Assembly (NCBI GenBank): GCA_963665575.2
Contig: CAXXDW010000006.1
Span: forward strand, 620,001 to 684,000
DNA: 64,000 bases
From: Rariloculus sp963665575
GTDB taxonomy: Bacteria > Pseudomonadota > Gammaproteobacteria > Steroidobacterales > Rariloculaceae
Reading direction: 5' to 3'
Position 1 is the first letter of the stretch. Every line of letters starts with the position of its first letter. Under the pieces are notes generated by a model that ran no database searches, was not told the DNA's origin, and saw only the letters and a list, made by a program, of their open reading frames with translations. The position numbers and the translations under genes are program-made. Below are positions 7,777-15,210 of this stretch, in pieces.

Positions 7777-9333
7777 ATGTCCGCTCCGTTTCGCATTGCC
7801 CAACGCCTTGTCCTGGCCGTGCTCGTCGGCTGTACGGCTTCGTCCGCCCTCGGCCAGGTGCAGACCGGCGACCGTTGGTGGGCACCGGCTTCCGGGCTGC
7901 CCTTGCCGGCGACGGCGCGCTATCCGAACGCCTACGGGGAGCTCGGTATCCTGAACACGGCCGGGGAGTATCCGACCGCGGGCCATGCGTTCTTCGAGCC
8001 GCTCGGCAGCAACGGCCGTGCCTGCGTCACCTGCCACCAGCCCGCCAGCGCCATGTCGCTCTCGACCGAGCTGATCCAGCAACGCTGGCGCGAAACCAAC
8101 GGCAAAGACCCATTGTTTGCGGCGATCGACGGCCGCAACTGCCCACACCTGCCCGCCAACGACCCGCAAGCGCATTCGCTGCTGCTCGAGCGCGGCCTGA
8201 TTCGCATATTCCTGCCGTGGCCGCCGCGCGATCAAAGCGGCAACGTCATCGAACCCGAATTCACGATCGAGGTCGTCCGCGATCCGACCGGCTGCAACAC
8301 GCACCCCGAATACGGGCTTGACAGCGACGAGCCGACGATTTCCGTATATCGGCGGCCCCGCATGGCGGCGAACCTCAAGTATGTAACGGCAGCCGATTTC
8401 GGCGTGACGCCGTTCAGCATCAAGGACGCGAGGCCTGCCAGCCGCGATCCGGAGACCGGGCGGCTCGTCAACATGAACATGCTGGCCGATGCCCGCGAGC
8501 CGACGCTCCAGACGCAGGCCATTTCCGCGGCCCTGACTCACCTCGAAACGACCGAGGCGCCGAGCGATGCGCAACTCGCCGAGATCATTGACTTCGAGAC
8601 GCAGATCTACACGGCACAGGCACACCATGTCGAAGCGGGAAACCTCGAGGAAGACGGCGGGCCTCCCGCACTCGGGCCGCGGGCGGTGGCCGAAGGCCAA
8701 ACCGGCGTGCTCGGGAACAACACCACGCGGTACGTCTTTCCGATGGGAGGCGCCTGGGCGTCGCTTGAACGCACCACAGATGCCGAAACCAATGCGCAAA
8801 GCGAGTTTCGCGAGTCCGTGCAGCGTGGCCACGACGTTTTCTTCTTGCGCACGTTCTGGATCAGCGACTCCATGCACATCAACAACATCGGGCTCGGAAA
8901 TCCGATCAAGCGCACCTGCTCGACCTGCCACGGCATGCACATGACCGGTATGGATACGGCCAACGGCTTCGTCGATGTCGGGTCGACCAACCTGCCCTGG
9001 GCCACCGAGAACGAACAGAACCCGTGGACCGAGAAGAAGCCGGAGATGCCATTGTTCAGGCTCACCTGCGACAATGCGCATGCCCCGCATCCGTTCTTCG
9101 GCCGCGTGATCTATTCGCAGGACCCGGCGCGCGCGCTGATCACCGGACGGTGCAACGACATCGGCGCGATCGTCATGCAACAGTTTCGCGGCATCGCGGC
9201 GCGCGCACCGTACTTCACGAACGGCTCCGCGAAGAACCTGCGCGAACTCGTCGACTTCTACGACCGGCGTTACAACATCCGCTACTCGGAGCAGGAAAAG
9301 ATCGACCTGGAGAACTTTCTGAGCACGTTATGA
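7777..9333 (+). CDS. Periplasmic di-haem cytochrome c protein, MauG/peroxidase-like
   Basis: A 518-residue exported protein with a signal peptide (cleavage near SALGQVQ) and two CxxCH haem c sites: CVTCH at about residue 86 and CSTCH at about residue 385. The C-terminal stretch with ELVDFYDRRYNIRYSEQEK and a final LENFLSTL resembles the closing helix of bacterial di-haem peroxidase/MauG-type proteins. These proteins use high-valent iron to reduce peroxide or oxidise partner proteins; the specific reaction here is not deducible. The ATG at 7777 is chosen because it directly precedes the signal peptide. The secreted protein gene at 9347 follows after 13 bases and is probably cotranscribed. Confidence 0.75.
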   Translation: MSAPFRIAQRLVLAVLVGCTASSALGQVQTGDRWWAPASGLPLPATARYPNAYGELGILNTAGEYPTAGHAFFEPLGSNGRACVTCHQPASAMSLSTELIQQRWRETNGKDPLFAAIDGRNCPHLPANDPQAHSLLLERGLIRIFLPWPPRDQSGNVIEPEFTIEVVRDPTGCNTHPEYGLDSDEPTISVYRRPRMAANLKYVTAADFGVTPFSIKDARPASRDPETGRLVNMNMLADAREPTLQTQAISAALTHLETTEAPSDAQLAEIIDFETQIYTAQAHHVEAGNLEEDGGPPALGPRAVAEGQTGVLGNNTTRYVFPMGGAWASLERTTDAETNAQSEFRESVQRGHDVFFLRTFWISDSMHINNIGLGNPIKRTCSTCHGMHMTGMDTANGFVDVGSTNLPWATENEQNPWTEKKPEMPLFRLTCDNAHAPHPFFGRVIYSQDPARALITGRCNDIGAIVMQQFRGIAARAPYFTNGSAKNLRELVDFYDRRYNIRYSEQEKIDLENFLSTL

Positions 9334-9346
9334 AGCGCAGGCCGCA

Positions 9347-10132
9347 ATGAAACGAGCATCGACATCGTTGGCGATCGCAGCGCTCGCCACCAACATCGCG
9401 TACGCGGACGCTCCGCCGGAGTCGCAGCGCAACTTCGTAAGCTGCCCGATCGTGCGCGACACCGCCACGGTGCCGTGCTGGCTGTCCGAATACGAAGGCG
9501 AACTCTACTACCTTGGCATACAGACGGATGTCAGCGCCGATTTCGATCCGCCGTTCCTCGGGCATCCGGTGCTCGTTGAAGGCACTGTCAGCGACCAGCC
9601 GAGAATCTGCGGCGGCATCGTGCTCGATCCCGTCGTCATTGCGCCGCTTGCCGAATTCGATGCGAACTGCAACACGATTTTGCCGGCCGAGGACCGCTAC
9701 ACGGTGCCCTTCGCGCCGCGACCGCCCGGACCAAGCGGCGGGAGACTCGCCTTTCAGCGCGATCCCGTGCCCGAAGCAGTGCTCGTCCAGCCCTACGAAT
9801 CCAGGGACTACCCGGTTCATTACGACTTCGACATGCTGATCATGGGCCGGCACGCACCGATTTTCGGCGATGTTCTCGACTACGCGACCAAAATCGGCGC
9901 GAGCAGAATCGAGGTTATTGGATCGAGCGGCGCGACGCTGTTGTCCGACGGCAACGTGATGGCTGAAGACGCCTCGATCGCGCTCAAGCGCGCGAACGAA
10001 ATCGCTGAAATATTGAAGGCAGGCGGGCTCGGCGACTTCTTTTTTCTGGTTTCGGCCGACCAGAACCGCGAGGAACCCGACGGCAGAGACGACTGGAGAT
10101 CGCGACGCGCCGTGATTCGCGTTGTGCCCTGA
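9347..10132 (+). CDS. Secreted protein with an OmpA-like C-terminal region
   Basis: A 261-residue protein with a signal peptide (MKRASTSLAIAALATNIAYA). Residues about 165-260 follow the OmpA-like peptidoglycan-binding pattern: ending strand VHYDFDM, helix FGDVLDYATKIGAS, strand RIEVIGSSG, helix IALKRANEIAEILKAGGL, and a final RRAVIRV. The canonical Asp and Arg of the diaminopimelate site (usually TDxxG and NxxLSxxRA) are only partly kept, so wall binding is uncertain. The N-terminal part has four or more cysteines (SCPIVRD, PCWLSE, RICGG, NCNT) that could form disulphides. It follows the di-haem cytochrome gene closely and is likely its partner; that is inference from position. Confidence 0.6.
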   Translation: MKRASTSLAIAALATNIAYADAPPESQRNFVSCPIVRDTATVPCWLSEYEGELYYLGIQTDVSADFDPPFLGHPVLVEGTVSDQPRICGGIVLDPVVIAPLAEFDANCNTILPAEDRYTVPFAPRPPGPSGGRLAFQRDPVPEAVLVQPYESRDYPVHYDFDMLIMGRHAPIFGDVLDYATKIGASRIEVIGSSGATLLSDGNVMAEDASIALKRANEIAEILKAGGLGDFFFLVSADQNREEPDGRDDWRSRRAVIRVVP

Positions 10133-10206
10133 TGCCCGTCGCGGACACCCGCGCTGCCAGCGCAGTCAGCGTGTAGCCGTCGGGACGGCACTCGATCGCG
10201 AGCGGC

Positions 10207-11319
10207 TCACTCGGCGTCGCTGAGCAGATCTTCCATGCGGCGCGTCATCTGTTCGTACTTGTACGACGCGATCCGGTAACGCCAACCTGCCACCGTAGCG
10301 TTGATCGCTTCGGCTTCGGCGGCCGGATCGGCGCTCTCGTTAACGGAGCCATCGGCTTCGCCTTCCCCGGGCGCCCCCACCAACGCGTCGGCGGTCTCGG
10401 CAGAGTCGTCCGAGGCGGGCTCCACACCCCGTTCGGCAGCCGCTTCCGCATCCACGGAAGCCTCGAATTCAAGCCAGTTCTCGTCGCCGCGTTCATAGCC
10501 CCGTGCCGTCACCACAAGGCCATCGAAGGTGCCGAACCGCGTCGTGACGCTCGGCTTCAAACCGTCGTCGGCCGCAGGCTCGACATCCTCCAGCGCAAGC
10601 TCGCGCAACACGTTGCCGGTGACGTTCGCAACGCCGGCATACTGCAGCTCGCGGCCGTCCGGCACGGCATCGACGGAGTAATTTGTCTGCCCGGGCTCGT
10701 CCTTGAAGATGCGCAGGCGTTCGCCGTCCCCATGCTCGATGATGACCTCGCTGACACGCTCGGAGCGCAGATCGAGGATGCCGGTCTGAAGCCACTGCGG
10801 CGCCGAGCGCGGCAGGTCGGGATCGCGGTCGATCAGCAGGCTCCGCGCTTCGTCGGAGCGCCGGGCGTAGCGCTGGCTCGACCCTTCGGCATCGCCCAGG
10901 ATCACCGTCGGAAACGCTTCGTCGCCGTAGCGTATCGTCACCGCCGTACCGGCCGAGGAATCCGTTTCGACGGATTCCACACCGAGGCGATCGTAGAACT
11001 CGGGGTTCGACGTCTTCTCCTCGACGACGCGCGCCTCGGCAAGAGCAAGCAAGGCATCCCGGATCTTTGCGGTATCGGCCGCGTAGCCGCCCTTCTCGGA
11101 CACCGTCCAGCCCTGCTCCGATCTGAGGATGCTCGCGATCGTCTCGTTTCCGGCGCCGACGAGCGTGACTTCGTCGACGTCGTTCAACGCCGCGTCGAGC
11201 CCCGGCAGGAGCGTGGAGCCGCTCAGGGAGGGCTCTGGGGCGCGGTTCTGTCCGACCAGCGCCAGTACGACGAGCACCGCCGCGAGCGCAGCGACGGTCA
11301 CGAGCGCGCGCTTGTTCAT
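10207..11319 (-). CDS. DUF4340 domain protein of an ABC module
   Basis: A 370-residue protein anchored by one N-terminal membrane segment (ALVTVAALAAVLVVLALVG) with the rest predicted in the periplasm. Its layout fits DUF4340 proteins: TLLPGLDAALNDVDEVTLVG, then KIRDALLALAEARVVE, AVTIRYGDEAFPTVILGD and WLQTGILDLRSERVSEV. Such proteins are usually encoded after GldA/F/G-like ABC genes, as here. The ATG at 11319 has AGGAGG at the ideal distance and overlaps the stop of the upstream gene in ATGA. The C-terminal third holds an acidic low-complexity stretch (about residues 280-340, rich in A, E, D) before a conserved-looking ending WRYRIASYKYEQMTRRMEDL. The exact biochemical role of the family is not established. 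Confidence 0.8.
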   Translation of the reverse strand: MNKRALVTVAALAAVLVVLALVGQNRAPEPSLSGSTLLPGLDAALNDVDEVTLVGAGNETIASILRSEQGWTVSEKGGYAADTAKIRDALLALAEARVVEEKTSNPEFYDRLGVESVETDSSAGTAVTIRYGDEAFPTVILGDAEGSSQRYARRSDEARSLLIDRDPDLPRSAPQWLQTGILDLRSERVSEVIIEHGDGERLRIFKDEPGQTNYSVDAVPDGRELQYAGVANVTGNVLRELALEDVEPAADDGLKPSVTTRFGTFDGLVVTARGYERGDENWLEFEASVDAEAAAERGVEPASDDSAETADALVGAPGEGEADGSVNESADPAAEAEAINATVAGWRYRIASYKYEQMTRRMEDLLSDAE

Positions 11320-13364
11320 GCGGGAGTCCTCCTTCGGGTGCGCTTGAGCCAAACGACGAGGAGCGCGGCGAGCGTCAGGGCAAGCGGGACGGCGCCGATG
11401 TTGATGACCTTCAGGACGATGCCGAGCCGCTCGATGCTGCTGTCGAGATTGCGCTGCACGGCCCTGAGCTCCTGGCGGATCCTGAGTTGTTCGTCCTGGA
11501 ACCGGCTGAGCTCCGCTTCCTGCTCCGGGCTCATGAAGAGCGAGTTTTCGTCGTCGCGGCTCGACTGAAGCTCGACGAGCCTGCGCTCGGTTTCGGCGAG
11601 TTCAGCCTGCAGTTGCTGTTCGGTTTCTCGAAAACGAGCGTCCGCTTCGCGCTGCAGGGCCTCGACGGTATCGAACGGGCGCGAGTAGGTCTGCCGGCTC
11701 TTCAGTCCGATCAGGTCGGCGCTGCCCGAGAGGTTCGCAAGCGCACTGGTGACGAGGTCGCCGTTGTTCGCAAAGGCCGTTGCAAGCTGCTGGCCGAAGA
11801 GGCTGCGCTGGCGCTGGATCCAGAGGCGGTCGCTGAGCACGTCGACGTCGCCGACGAGTATGACGTTGCCTTGCTCGATGGATGTCAGGTGATCGCCCGC
11901 GGGGAGCTCGGCGGGAATCGGCGGTTCAGCATCGCCCACAGGAGCCTCATCGGGACTGGATTCGGCCGCGAGCGATGCATCGGCAACGGCTTCATCGGCA
12001 GGCTGCGGTACGGGAGCGCCGTCCGCGGATTCCTCTTCGGCCGATGCGTCCGTTGCCACAAGCGGTTCCTCGGCATCGACTTCGGCCGCCGGCGGACCGT
12101 CCGGAAATGCCGTTGTCAGCGGCCCTTCAAGCCTGGCGGCAAGAACGTAACTCTCGCCGGTCGCCGCGAACTCGTTGAGCAGTTCCCCCGGATCCGGAAG
12201 GAACTGAAAACGGCTCGCGTCGATCAGCGCCGACTCGGTGCTCGAGGTCAACAGCGGCACGAGCGACACTCCGGCATCCTCAACCAGTGTGAAGTGTCCG
12301 GCAACGCCGAGATTGATCGAACCGAGCCCCGCGCTGACGACATCGTCCGCATTGATCCCGGCATTCGTGAGCCCAAGCAGGCCGAGGTGCCGGACCGGGC
12401 GCGCGCCGAACTCGGTGTTTACGCTGAGCGCGTTGACGTTGTCCGCGACGACCTGGCTCCCCGAGAAACGCACGCCCCAGGCCGCGAACAGTTCCGGCAG
12501 ATCCGAACCGCTCGGCGGACTGAAGCCGAAGCCGCCCGGATCCGGCGGTGCCGCGGCCGCTTCGGCGACCGGGTCCACGAAAATCAGGGCGCGCCCGCCG
12601 CGCAGGACGAACTGATCGATCGCATAGAGCGTCGGCTCGTCGAGCGCGCTCGGGTGCACGATCCAGAGCGTGTCGATGTCGTCATCGACCGCGTCGATGC
12701 TTGCGGGCAGGTTGCGCAGATCGAAGAGCTGCTCCGCCTGCTGGTAAGCGAACCAGGGCGGCGTAGGCTGTTGCGTCTGGGGATCGAATCCGCCGCTCAT
12801 CGAGACGCCGCTCAGGAGTCCGACGATGGGCTGCTCGGGATTTGCGAGACTGTAGATCAGCCGCGCGAGATCGTACTCGAGCGATGCTTCCTCGGTCGGG
12901 TCGAACACCTCGATGACGGCCTCGTCGCCGAACGCGTTCGTCGCCGCGAGCCCGAAGTAGAGGCTGTCGCCGAGCGTGCCGAGGTTGATGTCCTGCAGCC
13001 CGTACTGCGCGGCGCGGTCCTCTTCCTCGGAGAACGGCGGCGGATCGATGACCTGCAGGTTCAGCCGCCCGCCCGCCGCGGCCGCGAACTCTTCGAGCAT
13101 CTCCCTGACGCGGGTCGCGTAACCGCGCAGGAACTGCAGGTCGCCGGCCGTCTCATCGGAAAAGAAGAAGTAGAGGTTGACGGGCTCGTCGAGGCCCTGC
13201 AGGAAGCTCTCCGTGCCCGCAGACAAGGAGTAGAGTTCGTTCTCGGTCAGGTCGATCCTGAGGCCGCTCATCAGCGTATTGCTGGCCATGACCGCGGCGA
13301 CGAAGGCCACGGCGAGAAGCACGAGCGTTGCCGATGCCGTCGTTAGTCGCTGCTTCGATTCCAC
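11316..13364 (-). CDS. GldG-like ABC-associated membrane protein
   Basis: A 682-residue protein related to the auxiliary component GldG of gliding-type ABC systems. It has an N-terminal membrane segment (ATLVLLAVAFVAAVMASNTL), then the typical IDLTENELYSLS, a large periplasmic domain with IVGLLSGVSMSGG, LRGGRALIFVDP and GNVILVGDVDVLSD, a coiled coil at about 595-650, and a C-terminal segment (INIGAVPLALTLAALLVVWL) ending in basic residues. An acidic low-complexity insert (about 430-500) separates two parts of the domain. The GTG at 13364 is preferred because GGGGGA lies upstream and the permease stop ends 5 bases before it. It likely couples ATP-driven transport to an envelope function; the substrate is unknown. 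Confidence 0.82.
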   Translation of the reverse strand: MESKQRLTTASATLVLLAVAFVAAVMASNTLMSGLRIDLTENELYSLSAGTESFLQGLDEPVNLYFFFSDETAGDLQFLRGYATRVREMLEEFAAAAGGRLNLQVIDPPPFSEEEDRAAQYGLQDINLGTLGDSLYFGLAATNAFGDEAVIEVFDPTEEASLEYDLARLIYSLANPEQPIVGLLSGVSMSGGFDPQTQQPTPPWFAYQQAEQLFDLRNLPASIDAVDDDIDTLWIVHPSALDEPTLYAIDQFVLRGGRALIFVDPVAEAAAAPPDPGGFGFSPPSGSDLPELFAAWGVRFSGSQVVADNVNALSVNTEFGARPVRHLGLLGLTNAGINADDVVSAGLGSINLGVAGHFTLVEDAGVSLVPLLTSSTESALIDASRFQFLPDPGELLNEFAATGESYVLAARLEGPLTTAFPDGPPAAEVDAEEPLVATDASAEEESADGAPVPQPADEAVADASLAAESSPDEAPVGDAEPPIPAELPAGDHLTSIEQGNVILVGDVDVLSDRLWIQRQRSLFGQQLATAFANNGDLVTSALANLSGSADLIGLKSRQTYSRPFDTVEALQREADARFRETEQQLQAELAETERRLVELQSSRDDENSLFMSPEQEAELSRFQDEQLRIRQELRAVQRNLDSSIERLGIVLKVINIGAVPLALTLAALLVVWLKRTRRRTPA

Positions 13365-13369
13365 CGTCG

Positions 13370-14104
13370 TCAGTCCCCCCGCTTGATCGCGAGCACGATC
13401 GTGTTGGCGTACAGGCACGCCGCGATCAGCAATGCGAAATAGACCAGGTCCCTGAAATCGATGACGCCGCGACTGATGCTCTGGAAGTGAGTCAGGAAGC
13501 TCAGGCTCGCTATCGCATCGACGAGCGCTTGCGGCGCCCAGCCGGAAAAGACATCAAGGACGAGAGGAAAACCGGCGAGCAGCAGCGCAAAGCAGGCGAC
13601 GACCGACAGGATGAAGGCGATGACCTGGTTCTTCGTGGTCGCCGAAATGCACGAGCCGACCGCGAGAAAACCGCCGGCCATGAGCCCGCTGCCGATATAG
13701 GCGGCGAATATCGCCCCGTTGTCGGGCGCACCGAGGTAATTGACGGTAATCCAGATCGGAAACGTCAGCGCGAGCGCGAGCAGCGTGAATGCCCAGGCGG
13801 CCAGGAACTTGCCGAGCACCGCCTCCCAGAGTTCCAGCGGCAGCGTCACGAGCAGCTCGATGCTGCCCGACTTCCGTTCCTCGGCCCACAAGCGCATGCT
13901 GAGCGCGGGCACGAGAAACAGATACAGCCACGGATGGAAGGTGAAAAACGGCGAGAGATCCGCCTGGCCGCGCTCGTAGAAGTTGCCGAGATAGAACGTG
14001 AACGTGCTCGCGAGCACGAGGAACATCACGATGAACACGTACGCGACGGGCGTCGCAAAGTAGCTCGTCAGCTCTCGCCGGCACACGGCCCATGCGGCGT
14101 TCAT
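13370..14104 (-). CDS. ABC-2 type permease (GldF-like)
   Basis: A 244-residue inner-membrane permease with six hydrophobic segments. The start MNAAWAVCRRELTSYFATPVA and the RLWAEERKSGSIELLVTLPL motif are characteristic of the GldF/ABC-2 family. It overlaps the ATPase gene by 4 bases (ATGA) and is followed by the GldG-like gene after 5 bases, so the four genes from 15036 down to 10207 form one translationally coupled operon. Together they should make a complete ABC complex: ATPase dimer, permease, GldG-like auxiliary protein and DUF4340 protein. Confidence 0.88.
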   Translation of the reverse strand: MNAAWAVCRRELTSYFATPVAYVFIVMFLVLASTFTFYLGNFYERGQADLSPFFTFHPWLYLFLVPALSMRLWAEERKSGSIELLVTLPLELWEAVLGKFLAAWAFTLLALALTFPIWITVNYLGAPDNGAIFAAYIGSGLMAGGFLAVGSCISATTKNQVIAFILSVVACFALLLAGFPLVLDVFSGWAPQALVDAIASLSFLTHFQSISRGVIDFRDLVYFALLIAACLYANTIVLAIKRGD

Positions 14105-15036
14105 GCGCTCGCGCCTCCCGTGATCGTGCGGAACACCTCGTCGAGGCGCCCGGACTCCAGGTGCAGCTCCGCGAGTTCCCAGCGCCGGCTGTCGGCGAGT
14201 TCACCGATCGGCGTGAGCGGCAGCTTGCCCGATGCCGGAAACGCCGTGACACGGCCGGCATTTTCATCGAGCTCGGTGCTCGCAACCTCGGGCAGTGATT
14301 CGATGGCGTCGCGGGCCGCCGGCAGGAGTTCGGGATCGCCGAGCTTGACCGTCACGGCATTGTGGAACCGGGATCGCGCCTCGAGCGCCTGCGGCGTGTC
14401 GTCGGCCAGTATGCGGCCGTGCGCGATGATGATTGCCCGGTTGCAGACCGCATCCACTTCCTCGAGCATGTGGGTCGAGATCACGATGATCTTGCTGCGC
14501 GCCATGCCGCCGATGAGTTGCCGGACCTCGTGTTTCTGGTTCGGATCGAGTCCGTCGGTCGGCTCGTCGAGAATCAGCACCTCCGGGTCGTGGAGAATCG
14601 CCTGCGCCAGGCCGACCCGGCGGCGGTAGCCTTTCGACAGCGTGTCGATACGCTGACCGAGCACGGATTCCAGGTGCAGCAGGCCGATCACCTCGTCCAG
14701 GCGCGCTCTGCGCTCGTCACCTCTGAGCCCACGCACATCGGCGACGAACTCGAGAAAGGCGAGCGGCGTCATTTCCGGATAGCTCGGCGCGCCTTCGGGC
14801 AGGTAGCCAATCCTGCGCTTGGCCTGGCGGCTCGCGGTTTCGACATCGTAGCCGCAGACCGTTGCCGTGCCCGCGGTTGCGGGCAGGAATCCCGCGACGA
14901 TACGCATCGTCGTCGTCTTTCCGGCGCCGTTGGGGCCGAGGAAGCCGAGCACCTCGCCGGGTTTCACGCTGAAGCTCAGGTTGTCCACGGCCCGGAGCCG
15001 ACCGTACTGCTTAGTCAGTCCCTTACAGTCGATCAT
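14101..15036 (-). CDS. ABC transporter ATP-binding protein (GldA-like)
   Basis: A 311-residue ATPase with Walker A GPNGAGKTTT (about 36-45), Q-loop GYLPEGAP, signature LSKGYRRRVGLAQA, Walker B VLILDEPTDGLDPNQ and switch histidine ISTHMLEEV. The C-terminal 80 residues form the extra domain common to GldA/NatA-type ATPases. First gene of the operon; the ATG at 15036 follows a 174-base gap after the M16 peptidase gene on the same strand. It energises the ABC-2 permease encoded next. Confidence 0.9.
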   Translation of the reverse strand: MIDCKGLTKQYGRLRAVDNLSFSVKPGEVLGFLGPNGAGKTTTMRIVAGFLPATAGTATVCGYDVETASRQAKRRIGYLPEGAPSYPEMTPLAFLEFVADVRGLRGDERRARLDEVIGLLHLESVLGQRIDTLSKGYRRRVGLAQAILHDPEVLILDEPTDGLDPNQKHEVRQLIGGMARSKIIVISTHMLEEVDAVCNRAIIIAHGRILADDTPQALEARSRFHNAVTVKLGDPELLPAARDAIESLPEVASTELDENAGRVTAFPASGKLPLTPIGELADSRRWELAELHLESGRLDEVFRTITGGASA

Positions 15037-15210
15037 TGCATTTACCGTCTGAACCGCCGGGCGCTCGGCGGCGCCCGGAGCGGCGGAAGATTTTGCATAG
15101 AGGCGGCGGCAGTTTCAAGCGCGGAAAACCAGTTGCTTTGCCGGTCGGCCGGCTGCCCGGGGCGCAACCGCGCGCCGCAACGGCGCACGGCGGGCCCGTG
15201 ATTCGGGCGG

